A stretch of 64,000 nt of DNA from Mastigias papua (taxonomy: Eukaryota > Cnidaria > Scyphozoa > Rhizostomeae > Mastigiidae): assembly GCA_964019165.1 (NCBI GenBank), contig OZ025276.1:2169840-2233839 (forward strand), written 5' to 3'. Below the pieces are notes generated by a model. That model did no database searches. It worked only from the letters and a program-made list of their open reading frames with translations, and was not told where the DNA came from. The translations under genes and the position numbers were made by a program. How positions within the stretch are numbered: position 1 is the stretch's first letter; every line of letters starts with the position of its first letter. Of this stretch, positions 9,531-19,498 are shown piece by piece.

Positions 9531-12506
9531 ATCACTATATACTAAGATGCCTATATGATAATTTATGCCAAACCAATCAGATTGCTCGAATTTGTACCAC
9601 GTGACCCATTTTTTGCCTGATTTTAATGACACTTCTCCTCCTAGGCCTGTAGTGGGATCGCAACCAAATTCGGTTTAGGGGTTCTCCTTGGGGTCTATTT
9701 ACTCACAAAGGAGGGATTTTTCCATATCTGTTCTTTTTGCCGAGATATTCCACTTTCAACTTATGGCCACTGCTGTCCTATACCCTCCGACATGCTCACT
9801 TGACACCTCTGCGCAGGACTGTTGCTTTCACGTTTGCGAATGTTCATGGAGGACGATGGTGCTGTGTGTGATTGCGAGGAGATTTTTGTCACTGTCTTTC
9901 CAGGTAAACCGACTCTGTTGTCTGTAGATGGATTGATTTAAGATTCCATGTATGTCCTTTGTCCATTTCATCTGTATTCTGCTGTTGCGAGCCATTTATT
10001 TCTATATTTTTCAACCAGATTCAACCACCTTCCCTCGAAGTTATTGCCGCCATGACAGTTCTTCTCCAAGTTGTTTGATTCTATGTGCTAAATCACCGTG
10101 CTTTTACTACTACATTGTGAAAACATATTCAACATATGTTTGACTTTCTATTCTGTGCTAGACTATGGCAGTTTGTTTGCTCTTCATGCATATATTGATG
10201 ACATGGAATGGCGTGCGTGCTGCTTTCATTTGGGAATGTTTTGACATGCACTACCGTAATATTGCCGTGTGACTTGGAGGAGAATTTTGTCGTTCAGCTT
10301 TCAGTTTAGTGCTTTTTTCGCTTGATTTCATTCGCCAAGTTATCCTACTTTACCAAATTGTGATGAAATGATTACTGTATGTTTACTGTTGTATTCCTTG
10401 GTAGCTTGGAATTTATTCATTGCTTTTACCGCATGTACGAATGGCATAGGATATGGTTATGTTTGGCGATAAAGTAGTGGTATGTGGAATGGTTTCACTG
10501 AAGTATGTATAGGGCTATTGCTGAATTTGGTTACCCTAACTTTGCAGTTTTTACTTTCACCCTTTACTTTTGTCATAGTGTGTATGATGAAATGCAAGGG
10601 GATTCCCAAGTTCATCTCACGATCGCAGATACCTGTTGTCCTTTGTTTTGGAATTTAATTGCGGTCTTTTGAGGGTGATTCCATAACTTTGCTTCAAGGG
10701 CATTAAGATCATGGTAGTTCCCCTAAGTTTTTGCTTGATTTTCTGTTCTAAATTACCGTTTTGTTACTGCAGAAGTATCATTATGATATTCAGGAGGCAT
10801 TTAATGCAATATTTGCTTATGTACTAGGAGCCTTTAGCTTGCTCTTGATTCTTAGTATATGCACATGAGATGGATGTTAGGATGTCTCAAGAGTTAGGCC
10901 ACTTTGGTTACGTTTGAGATATTGCCCTTCAACTCGAATTTACTCCTTGATTTTATCATACATATTTTACAGGCAAACACTAGGATGTTACCAACTTTAT
11001 TCTCAGCTCAGTAACTCTCTTTTCAATATGTTTTCACTCTATTTACAGTAGGCCTCATGGTTATTTCCACTATAGATGGTAGAGGTATTTTGGTGAAGTC
11101 ATATTAAAGGGGTTCTACTAAACTAAATGTTCTTTTGTTGGGACACAGTTGCCCTTCTTTCTCAGATCATTTGATATAAATTCCATTACTGAATTCCATA
11201 GATCATTCTGCACGTGATGATATACTCTTAAGGGATGAATTTATCTTGCCCCCACTGAAGTAATACCTTCATTTGAAATCTTAGTTGGTAATGCAGTATA
11301 TATATTATGACTCAATTCAAAGAATTACTGACTTCCATGGATCATTCTGCATATGATAGTATAGATTTTTAGGGATGAATTAGTACTAGATAGCAACATT
11401 TTGATTTATGGAGCCACTTTCTTCTATCCAACTACCATTATTATTTGAAATCTGAATTTTACATGGTTGTAACATATAATTTAGTACTGGATAGCTGCTT
11501 TATTTGTTTTGTATAGCCATAACCTATGAACTCCCCCCAAGAACTTTGGTTGAAATCTAATATGATGATTCATGCTGCTCAGTCATGGGCTTTACACTCT
11601 GTTATATATATAAAGCTGTGATATAGGAATACTAAGCAATATTCTTTTGTTTTATCACCTGGAACTACACAGTCCTATCATAGATTCCAGTTGTATAACA
11701 CCTACATTTATGGGTCAGACTTGATCCTTTACCTCTGTAGACAAGATTAGTGGTCACCTACACGATAACAGAACCACTCATACCTGCCAATTCATGTGCT
11801 ATATTGTATCTGTTATGACATCCTAAAATTATATCACTAGATTTTACAAAACTCCTTAAGTTAGAATTGAGTGAACCAGGAGACAATATGTAATGTAGTT
11901 TCATTAGCGCCTCATTTTAGAGAGCATTTTAAACAATTCTGTGCATAATTCATATAATATAGACTAGCTTAGTACTGATAGCCCGCTAGAACGCGGGCTC
12001 CCCTAGCCCCAGTTGAAATGTTGCATATTAGCCTTGGAAAGACTAACGCTGTGCCCCCATGAAAGTTGCATGGTCTGGTCGCATAGGATTACGAGAAGGT
12101 GACGTTATGGGACTCTGCGATGGAGCACGTGACTTTCGGCCTTGCATTGTGCAAATCGAAGAAAATTGCGAGAAACAATTGTGCAAAAAGTGGTCGGATA
12201 CCTGCGCTAGGCTACGGGGCTTCTTGACTTTCTTCCTGTCCCTTTACTGCCCCGTAGCCTAGCGCAGGTATCCGACCACTTTTTGCACAATTGTTTCTCG
12301 CAATTTTCTTCGATTTGCACAATGCAAGGCCGAAAGTCACGTGCTCCATCGCAGAGTCCCATAACGTCACCTTCTCGTAATCCTATGCGACCAGACCATG
12401 CAACTTTCATGGGGGCACAGCGTTAGTCTTTCCAAGGCTAATATGCAACATTTCAACTGGGGCTAGGGGAGCCCGCGTTCTAGCGGGCTATCAGTACTAA
12501 GCTAGT
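9531..12506 (+). mobile_element. Helitron-like non-autonomous repeat, copy 1
   Basis: From CACTATATACTAAGATGCC (9531) this sequence is nearly identical to 46880 onward for about 1760 bp, up to 11292. It then has about 670 bp absent from copy 2, and both rejoin at ACTAGCTTAGTACTGATAG. The 5' end (TC-ACTATATACTAAG) and the 3' end (hairpin GCCCGC/GCGGGC, a short spacer, then CTAA) resemble Helitron termini. No Rep/helicase is encoded. Small open frames shared by the copies (for example 9688-9927) look like chance. Inside, a segment around 11185-11320 is partly repeated at 11321-11470. The Helitron label is inference; the repeat itself is certain. Confidence 0.6.
11963..12506. repeat. perfect palindrome, 258-bp arms, 28-nt loop
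   Basis: The left arm 11963-12220 is the exact reverse complement of the right arm 12249-12506, with 12221-12248 as loop. Each arm begins with a small GC hairpin (GCCCGCTAGAACGCGGGC). The same palindrome is present at 48650-49179 with the loop in the opposite orientation. Identical 67-residue open frames in the two arms are a by-product of the symmetry. Confidence 0.97.
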
Positions 12507-12713
12507 CCTAGAATACTATTTATACACTTAATAGTATAACAGAATGTTCCTTACTCTTCCAGATCATTCCATCTAAGAACTTTCTAGAATATTGTAAAAA
12601 GCTATATAATTCACATTGCAGAATAGTTGGTTAAATCAGTGCTTAGTAAAGTGAGTCTTATTGAAAGAATAGACTATATACATCAACGATTTCAACAGGT
12701 AGATGGTTTACTT

Positions 12714-13058
12714 TTAAACAGGCCTTGACATTGATCTGTGGAGATACTTTATAGAGTGGGGGAAAGTAGATGAGCAATTTCCAAAGCTCTCAGGCCTTGA
12801 CATTGATCTGCGGAGATACTTTATAGAGTGGGGGAAAGTAGATGAGCAATGTCCAAAGCTTGCTGGAGAGCTGATTTTGCAGTCTAATGCAACATCTTTG
12901 CCAAAGCTACGGAGTCTTGGTGCTCTGGTATCAACAGGTATAGCAAGAACTATTATAATATTCCACTTTTTCCCTGCTACTTGCCCTGTGAGATAACAAG
13001 ATGGAGCACCATCACTGAGAAGGACATCCCACGATCCTCTAGGCATCTCATAGAGCAT
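12714..13058 (-). pseudogene. unrecognised coding fragment
   Basis: Open on the minus strand for about 115 codons, beginning MLYEMPRGSWDVLLSDGAPS. The C-terminal part is built from the 72-bp tandem duplication (the words SFGHCSSTFPHSIKYLRRSM repeat). I do not recognise the family. It lies directly downstream, in reading direction, of the Mutator relic 13130-14860 and could be a separate older insertion. Confidence 0.25.
12721..12864. repeat. 72-bp tandem duplication
   Basis: GGCCTTGACATTGATCTG and the following sequence to CCAAAGCTCTCA occur at 12721 and 12793 with only a few differences. Confidence 0.95.
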
Positions 13059-13638
13059 TTCACAAGCCTCCTTAACATTCTCAAGTGATATCTTATCGTG
13101 GTGTGTAAAGTCAACAAAATCTCATGTGTCAAGCAGTTTGTATTTCTTTGATTTGTTTAGCTTGGAGCTCATCCTCCATACCACTATATTTTGTGTTGAT
13201 GTTGTTGATTATGTCAACTATTTTCTTCCTGTACCTTGCAGATATTTTCCTGGCAGCATGTTATATTTGCTCATTGTCTTCTTTATGCAACTCTCTTACC
13301 ATATTCTGGCCAGCAGCTATTCCCATCTCGTCAAGAAGAACTTCTTTCCTGGCTGCTTCAGTATTGGCAACACAGATAGGTTCACAAGCAGCAAGTATGA
13401 CCCTTCATTTCCCACAAAAGATTGTTTTTGGGACTCTTGACCAAAGTTGGCCATATTCTGCTTAGGCCTAGAAGTCATCTGTTGAGCAAGGTATTCTACT
13501 GAGCCTTTGGACACTTGGCTGCAATTCGTGCAAAAATACTGCTGGCAACCTCTTGGAGTCATCATACATCCTGCTCAAGTTTGTCTTAACTGTCCAGTAT
13601 TTGCGCCGTCTTCATTCCGTCCATGTTACCAGAGTTTT

Positions 13639-14030
13639 GTCAAATTGCAAAACAATAATAGGTCTGAACCTTTGTTTTTGATTCATCAATTTACCTTGGC
13701 CACCAACATTTTTGCCATCAGCTAGCTTCTTACCTTTTCTCGACTTCTTATATTCCATAAAAGCAGCCCCATTTGTTTCTCAACATGGCCAACACATTAT
13801 TCTTTAGTGACTTCATATGCACCCCCATACAAATGTCAAATTGCAAAACAATATTAGTTCTGAACCTTTGTTTTTGATTCATCAATTTACCTTGGCCACC
13901 ACCATTTATGCCATCAGCTAGCTTCTTACCTTTTCTCAACTTCTTATATTCCATAAAAGCAGCCCCCATTTGTTTCTCATTATGGCCAACACATTATTCT
14001 TTAGTGACTTCATATGCACCCCCATACTTT
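13639..14030. repeat. tandem duplication, about 196 bp x 2
   Basis: GTCAAATTGCAAAACAATA through TTCATATGCACCCCCATAC occurs twice in a row with a 196-bp offset, inside the Mutator relic. Confidence 0.85.
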
Positions 14031-14045
14031 CATATGCACCCCCAT

Positions 14046-14672
14046 CCCATCTTCATTGACATGCATACTTTCTGGATCATGTTTTTCTACCAAAGCATGT
14101 AAGCAAGCACCAGCTTCCTTCATTTTTTGCTCAGCATGAATGATGGCCTTCTCTACACTTTTCCCCATATGGATGTTATATGACCTTTTAGTCACTGTCA
14201 TGGTTTCAGCTACACTTCCAGAACAACTGGTGTCTCCAACACCAAGAAAGTCTAAATACCTTTGTTGGTGCTTTTGAATGCTTCTTGAGACTATTGCTAT
14301 AGCTCCTTTAGCCTCCATGTTACCAGAAGATCCCACATGATTAATTTGGCATTTATGGTCACGAGCCGTTCTCCATCCTCTATACTCTTTTGACTCCTTT
14401 TCTAAATTATTTTGGGCAATACAAGCATGACAGACATGAGAAAGGGCCTCATAATCGAGAAGTGTGTCCTTGCTTTTGCCATGTCCCATCACCAGAAGCT
14501 GCTACATCTGCAATTGACATCCCATCTTCATTGACATGCATACTTTCTGGATCATGTTTTTCTACCAAAGCATGTAAGCAAGCACCAGCTTCCTTCATTT
14601 TTTGCTCAGCATGAATGATGGCCTTCTCTACAATTTTCTCCATATGGATGTTATATGACCTTTTAGTCACTG
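14046..14672. repeat. 152-bp direct repeat (14046-14197 and 14521-14672)
   Basis: CCCATCTTCATTGACATGC through GACCTTTTAGTCACTG occurs at both places with a constant 475-bp offset and only a few differences. It places a second copy of the N-terminal VTKRSYNIHM block in the middle of the relic. Confidence 0.92.
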
Positions 14673-14875
14673 GAGGAGGAAAGTCAAGTTTCGCACAAAA
14701 CCTTGCCAAATCAGCTCTGCTGGTTGAAGCGAATGTTGGCGGTTGATAAACCTCAAAGGAACCTTTCTTTCCCTGGGAGCTTTTTACAAGCAAACATAAA
14801 ACAAATAAACTTTCAGCAAGCCCACTTCTTTCCAAATCACATTGATACACCTGAAGCTTTGATTTTGTATTTCAG

Positions 14876-15442
14876 CACTCCCTAGAAGTCAAAGATTTCG
14901 AAAGCATCTCATTTGTCCTATTTTGTGCTATAATGTCCCTTGCGTTTAACCTTGAAATGAAGCCATCATATGAGGCTGGCAAGCTACCTAGTATAACTGT
15001 TGCAAACTTACTTGGAGTAATATCTTCTTTACGTTCCTTCAATCGCTCAGTGAGAGAGGTCATATTGGTTAAGTGCTGCATTAAATCGTCCCCTTCCTCC
15101 ATAGTCGCAGTGTAAAATCGACGATTGAGATGTACGATTTGCGCTATTGATACAAATTCAAATTGTTTCTGCAGGGTTTCCCAGGCTAATTTTGGATCTG
15201 TTGTTGACAATATGTGTACTTGAAGACTTGTCATTCAACGCTATCTGCTATCCGTATGCTTTATCCAAACGAAGGCGAAACGCTTCTATTACCGCTGCTT
15301 GAGCTGTCGACTCGGGTTGCACTTCTGTTCCTTGGATGAACCCCCAAAGTCCCCGCTCCATGAGAACCAACTTTATGTTGTATTTCCATGACTGATAGTT
15401 GCTCCCATTTAAAGGCTCTATTCTCACAACTTCAGTCATCAT
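14876..15442 (-). pseudogene. Ty1/copia gag, N-terminal part
   Basis: Gag of a copia-type LTR retrotransposon. It starts at 15442 (MMTEVVRIEPLNGSNYQSWK), has the conserved W.F.L block (MERGLWGFIQGTE), then after a stop or frameshift near 15240 continues with TSLQVHILSTTDPKLAWETL, FVSIAQIVHLNRRFYTATM and ILGSLPASYDGFISRL, the UBN2-type gag core. It ends near 14876 next to the Mutator relic without zinc knuckle or pol. The initiator Met lies 14 bases inside the primer-binding site at 15456-15469, so this is the true 5' end of the element. Confidence 0.85.
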
Positions 15443-15455
15443 TAAATTAATGATC

Positions 15456-15469
15456 CTGGGCCCATAACC
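15456..15469 (-). promoter_or_regulatory. copia primer-binding site (initiator tRNA-Met half-molecule type)
   Basis: On the minus strand the sequence is GGTTATGGGCCCAG, the primer-binding site of Drosophila copia-type elements, which pairs with the anticodon-loop part of initiator tRNA-Met. It directly follows a CA dinucleotide, as expected at the end of a 5' LTR. Confidence 0.8.
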
Positions 15470-15680
15470 TGCTAGAGTTTACACAGGATCTAACCAAAAC
15501 ATACAAACAACTTCAGGATGCATACAACATCATCGTAACATAAAATATAAAACAACACAACAACATTGTAAGAACTCATACGTAAAAGCATGTGTAGTAA
15601 AGTAGAGTAACCAATCAAAAGTAAGCTAGCAAACAACAGCAACTACCAAATCTTTATCTTAGATTGTGACGTAGTCATAA
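15470..15680 (-). mobile_element. probable 5' LTR of the copia element (outer end not found)
   Basis: The LTR should end (minus strand) at CTCTAGCA, bases 15470-15477, abutting the primer-binding site. The sequence outward is A-rich and has no gene. The outer boundary is a guess because no second LTR is present for comparison. Confidence 0.4.
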
Positions 15681-15689
15681 CTCTCTCAA

Positions 15690-16045
15690 CATAACCTAGG
15701 TTGAATCAACCATTGAAGAAGGGTTGGCTCAGCCTGAGTTGAACCTAAGTTGGTTGTATGTACACTACAAAATTCCTAACCTAGGTTAATGCCAATCCAG
15801 GTTCACCCCAGGTAAATTAAATGTTGTAGTGTAAACAGGGCTTAAGTTCTTTCTCTGTTGATTCACTATGTCTGATTTCACATCTCTTCTTGTGGAGGGT
15901 ATCACAAGTGGTGCATTGTCAGAAGTACTGAGTAATATAACCTACTGAGTAACTCTGCATCATATAAACAGGTGATTACCAGGTCACCCAGCTGGCTGAG
16001 TTACTCAGTTAGATAAGGTACTTGGCCCCATATAAACAGGCCCTA
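15690..16045. mobile_element. two MITE-like remnants
   Basis: One, about 15690-15845, is rich in AACCTAGGTT/AACCTGG words and ends GTAGTGTAAACAGGGCTTAA. The other, about 15930-16045, is rich in GAGTTACTCAG words and ends CCCCATATAAACAGGCCCTAA. Similar ends occur at 36060-36080 and 33765-33780. Their left boundaries and duplications were not resolved. Confidence 0.4.
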
Positions 16046-16890
16046 AGACATGAAAGACTGATGACTTGCTAAGATCAAAATTGCCAGTTTTCGTCACTTC
16101 TATTGTATTCTCTGATTCTTGTAAGACACACAACTAGAGTGGGGGTGCATCACTCACTCATCAAATATAAAAACAATCCTGCAGGAAGGCAAGCTATTCC
16201 ATATTGGGAAAATTACCAAGTCATATTTGCAACATAATGGTGCCGTACATACCATCAGTCTAGAACCTGATTGCCAGAGCAATGCAGGAAGTAATGAAAG
16301 TGTAATCAACTGAACCTCCAATGGAGGGCTTCTCATTCAGAGGGAAGGACTACCACAACAGTATGAGTAGACAGAATAAACACTGACATCCTAGGAATGA
16401 CACTTGTAAGATGACCAAGGTAAGGAATGGAAAAAACATGTTATACAAGCTCACTACTTTGAGGAGGCAGTTACACAAATATCCAACATGAAAATTTTTG
16501 GATTTTGAAGTGTTTCTTTCTCGTCATACTGAAAGAGCAGACTTCGCTGGTTTCACAAAGTTATGCATTTATTGGTTTCCAACCTGTTTTTGCATATGAC
16601 TTGTGCACTTAAAGAGTAAACTCCAAAAAACGTACTTTGCAGTGCATATTTTGATTTTTAACTTTGCTTGCTAGGGTGCTGTGGGAAAGCCAATAGCTGC
16701 ACCCAACCCTTTTCTAGTGTTAATAAACAGTCAAAACAAGAACAAGTTGCAAAGTGGCCTAGTTCTGGTGAGTTGCTCAAGTCGACTATTTGATCATTTA
16801 GAGGACAAATAGGAAAGGATAAGACCGAGATATTCAACAAAGAAACGCTAGGGATTCTTGTGAAAAAGGCCACAGGATGTTCATGGTAAT
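16046..16890. other. no recognisable gene
   Basis: No motif supported on either strand; part may be decayed Penelope reverse transcriptase upstream of 16900. Confidence 0.3.
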
Positions 16891-16899
16891 CAAGCCAAT

Positions 16900-17457
16900 A
16901 AAGAGAGCATGAACAATGGTAAACTTTGGGAGGTCCGAATAGACACTTGTGAGTTTTCTCAATATGCAGTTCCTCTTAAAAAGTGACGAATATGTCTGGA
17001 AAGACACTATCAAACACAGACATGCTGCATAAATCCTATCTTTTTTAGCAGATGGTAGCAGATTTAACGTTCCTACCACTCAAAAAAGTTGTGTAGTTTA
17101 CAAATTTTCATGCTGATGTGAAGCACGGTATGTAGGGCGCAATACGCAGAGGCTAGCAGATAGAATAAAACAGCATGTACCCACAAGCATCAGGACGAAA
17201 AACACCACAGCAAGAGAACAGCCACCTTGTATGTGTAAAAACTCTAACTCTAAAATGAAAAGGTATTCAGCCATAGGACAACATCTTATTACAAATCCAG
17301 AATGCGCCAAAACATATACAGACGATAATTTTCGGATCATTGGGCAAGCAAGATCGTCCTTTCATTTAGGTGTTTTGGGATCAGTTTACATTAAGACTCA
17401 AAACCCAGTCTTGTGTAAACAAAAAGAATTCATTGCTTCACTTGGACTCTTCAAGTA
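16900..17457 (+). pseudogene. Penelope-like element, C-terminal GIY-YIG endonuclease end
   Basis: The last part of a Penelope-like retroelement protein. From about 17065: VPTTQKSCVVYKFSC then a stop, CEARYVGRNTQRLADRIKQH, an internal Cys pair (CMCKNSN), RYSAIGQHLITNPECAK, ARSSFHLGVLGSVYIKTQNP, and the terminal CKQKEFIASLGLFK with a stop at 17457. This is the GIY-YIG nuclease region and the characteristic C-terminus of the group. Upstream, 16900-17060 keeps only traces of the reverse-transcriptase end. At 17586-17605 a degraded hammerhead-like core (CTGACGA ... GAAA) lies where a Penelope terminal repeat would be. Confidence 0.8.
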
Positions 17458-17585
17458 AACAATGGTGAATAGGTGCTACTTGGCCAATCATAGGGCCAAA
17501 TAGACGCACTATTCATCATATCACGTGCACCCACATCTGGCTATATTTTGGTTCACCTTTCAGTTGTTATCTGATGTTTCATACT

Positions 17586-17610
17586 CTGACGAGTGTCAGA
17601 CGAAAAAGAG
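17586..17610 (+). other. degenerate hammerhead-like motif behind the Penelope end
   Basis: CTGACGA (17586-17592), nine bases, then GAAA (17602-17605). This is the hammerhead core order with one changed core base (T to C). It sits about 130 bp after the Penelope stop codon, as in related elements. Confidence 0.3.
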
Positions 17611-17679
17611 TTCAGTATGCTAAAATAATGTTTCCGCTATTTTGTGCTATAGTGACGTTCTGTAGTACCAACAGACTTT

Positions 17680-19203
17680 TCGCAAGGGACATTAGTAATG
17701 TAGATTGGGACAGCATCAAATTTTTATTGATAGAGGAGGATATGAAGAGCAAGGAGAAGATTGATAAGCAAGGGGTGAGCTCCAAAGATGTCTTGTTTAC
17801 TGAAAAGGAGTTTCTGGAGGTAAAGGGAGGAATTATAGGCAGACCAGCAAACCAAAGTCTTGACAAGGAAATCAAATGACAATACACAAGAAGACACTTT
17901 CAGAAATAATGGGCCAAAATGTTTGAAGTGTACCCAGTTTGGTTACATTGCACGATTTTGTCCAGTAAGCAAGAAAAACAGGCAATCACATGTTGCATTT
18001 GACCAATAACAAATAATGACAAAAGAGGAGCTATCTGACATACCAGATGTCGCACTAGCATCTCCAGTAAAACCTGGACCAAGCAAGGAATGGCTTATTG
18101 ACAGTGGAGCAACAAAGCACATGATGGTCCAGAAACAGGTATTTTCAGGATAGAATGAGCTAAAAGGACCATCCAAAATGTAACTCGGAGATAATAGTGT
18201 CATCTCTGCGATAGGGGAAAGAAAAGTCAAGCTAATGTGCAATGATGGCAAAACCCTATATACTTTGAGTCTACAAAAAGTATTGTTTGTGTCAGAACTT
18301 ACTAAGAATTTATTATCTGTGCCAGCTATGGTTGAAAACGGAGCTGATGTCTTTCGACGACGAGAAATGGTTGGTGTCAAACAACAAACAGACTTTTACA
18401 ATTGGTTGGATGTCAAATGACAAACTGTATAAAGTCAACACTGCAGAATCTGTCACTATTGCTTCATCAACAACGCCTGATATGAATGTATGGCACTGCA
18501 GATATTGGCATATGAATAGCACTTCTATTGAGCGTCTCGCTAAGAATGGAGTTGTTACCGGGATGGGATTGGATCTGGCAAATGCAGACTTTGACATGAA
18601 CTGTGAAGGTTGTGCATTAAGAAAGAAGAGCAGATATCCATTTCCAAAGAAAAGCCAAAGCAAACTGACAAGACCATTGGAATTAATACACAGCAATATT
18701 TGTGGACCAATGACTGTGGACTCCATTGGTGGAAGTAAATACATGCTAACATTTACAGATGATTTTACAGATTACGTGACAGTGTTCTTTATTAAAAGCA
18801 AGGCTCAAGTACTATCAAAGTGTAGCAAATACCTAAGTACGATGGAAAACAAGACTGGTTCCCTTGTTGAAAGTTCGAGGGTTGTTCAAGACGATCAAGT
18901 AGGCGCACAAAGGGTAGGAAGTGATAATGGGGTTGAATATATGTCACATGAATTTGCTAGATTTTGCTAAGAAAGAGGAATTTCTCAAGAGTTTTCAAAC
19001 CCATATACCCCTGAGCAAAATGGTGTATCCAAGAGACTAAATCGCACACTCATTAAGAAAGCAAGGTCAATGATATACCATGCAACAGTTCCATTAAAGT
19101 TTTGGGCAGAAGCTGTTAATACCACAGTTTATCTGCACAACCGGAGCCCTACAATGGCTTTAGAAAACAAGACGCTATATGAATGGTGGTCTGGCGAGAA
19201 ATA
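17680..19203 (+). pseudogene. Ty1/copia gag end, protease and integrase
   Basis: A copia polyprotein relic. It has a gag tail (DWDSIKFLLIEEDMKSKEK), a zinc knuckle CLKCTQFGYIARFC (the Gly-His is Gly-Tyr here), the protease motif WLIDSGATKHM, the pre-integrase segment VWHCRYWHMNSTSIERLAKN with CEGCALRKKSR, and integrase blocks FTDDFTDYVTVFF, GSDNGVEYMSHEF and YTPEQNGVSKRLNRTL. The catalytic Glu of the last block (usually ..VAER..) is Lys. Several stops and frame changes (about 18010, 18150, 18350, 18970). It is cut at 19203, before any reverse transcriptase. Opposite strand to the gag at 14876-15442, so a separate insertion. Confidence 0.85.
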
Positions 19204-19297
19204 ATATATGAAGTTTGTAGAGCAAGTGTCAGGCTTTAGGATCAACGTATTGTAGGCTCCCAAAAACTGAAAATGAGATGACTTTAAAATGCTGAGA

Positions 19298-19498
19298 TTT
19301 CAGGCCTTATATGGGATACCCCAAGCAGTTGGTTGTATTGATAGCACACATATACCAATAAAGCGACCAACAGAAAATTCACATGGCTTTTGTCTATAAG
19401 GCGTTTTATTCCTTGAATGTTCAAAGCATCTGTGATTTTTGTGCAATGTTCATGGATATATGTTGTCTCCAGTCCAGGCTTTTATGCCATGTTTAAAT
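19298..19498 (+). pseudogene. PIF/Harbinger transposase scrap
   Basis: [20 protein letters not shown] followed by IKRPTEN is the first-Asp block of a DDE_Tnp_4-type transposase. After a 1-base shift at about 19399 it continues [20 protein letters not shown] and DICCLQSRL, the next conserved strand. The rest is absent or unreadable. Confidence 0.65.

Larger units (their letters stand above)
13130..14860 (-). pseudogene. Mutator-like transposase, rearranged relic
   Basis: Reading downward from 14860: FASTSRADLARFCAKLDFPP, VTKRSYNIHMEKIVEKAIIH, the first catalytic block SGDGTWQKQGHTS (near 14500), then a Cys-rich part, WRTARDHKCQINHVGSSGNM, RSIQKHQQRYLDFLGVGD (second Asp block degraded), LRKGKKLADGINGGGQGKL and, near 13400-13310, a C-terminal ACEPICVANTEAARKEVL block. 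The order is that of a Mutator-like transposase. A 152-bp segment (14521-14672) is duplicated at 14046-14197, and a segment of about 196 bp at 13639-13834 is repeated at 13835-14030. Many stops and shifts make it nonfunctional. Confidence 0.75.

Noticed and set aside
9688..10143. Two short frames conserved between 9.7-10.1 kb and 47.0-47.5 kb
   Set aside because: The whole 1.76-kb DNA is nearly identical between the copies, so conservation is not specific to coding.
12059..12410. Identical 67-residue proteins encoded on both strands of the palindrome
   Set aside because: They are forced by arm symmetry; the second copy preserves them only because it shares the DNA. No start context or homology supports translation.
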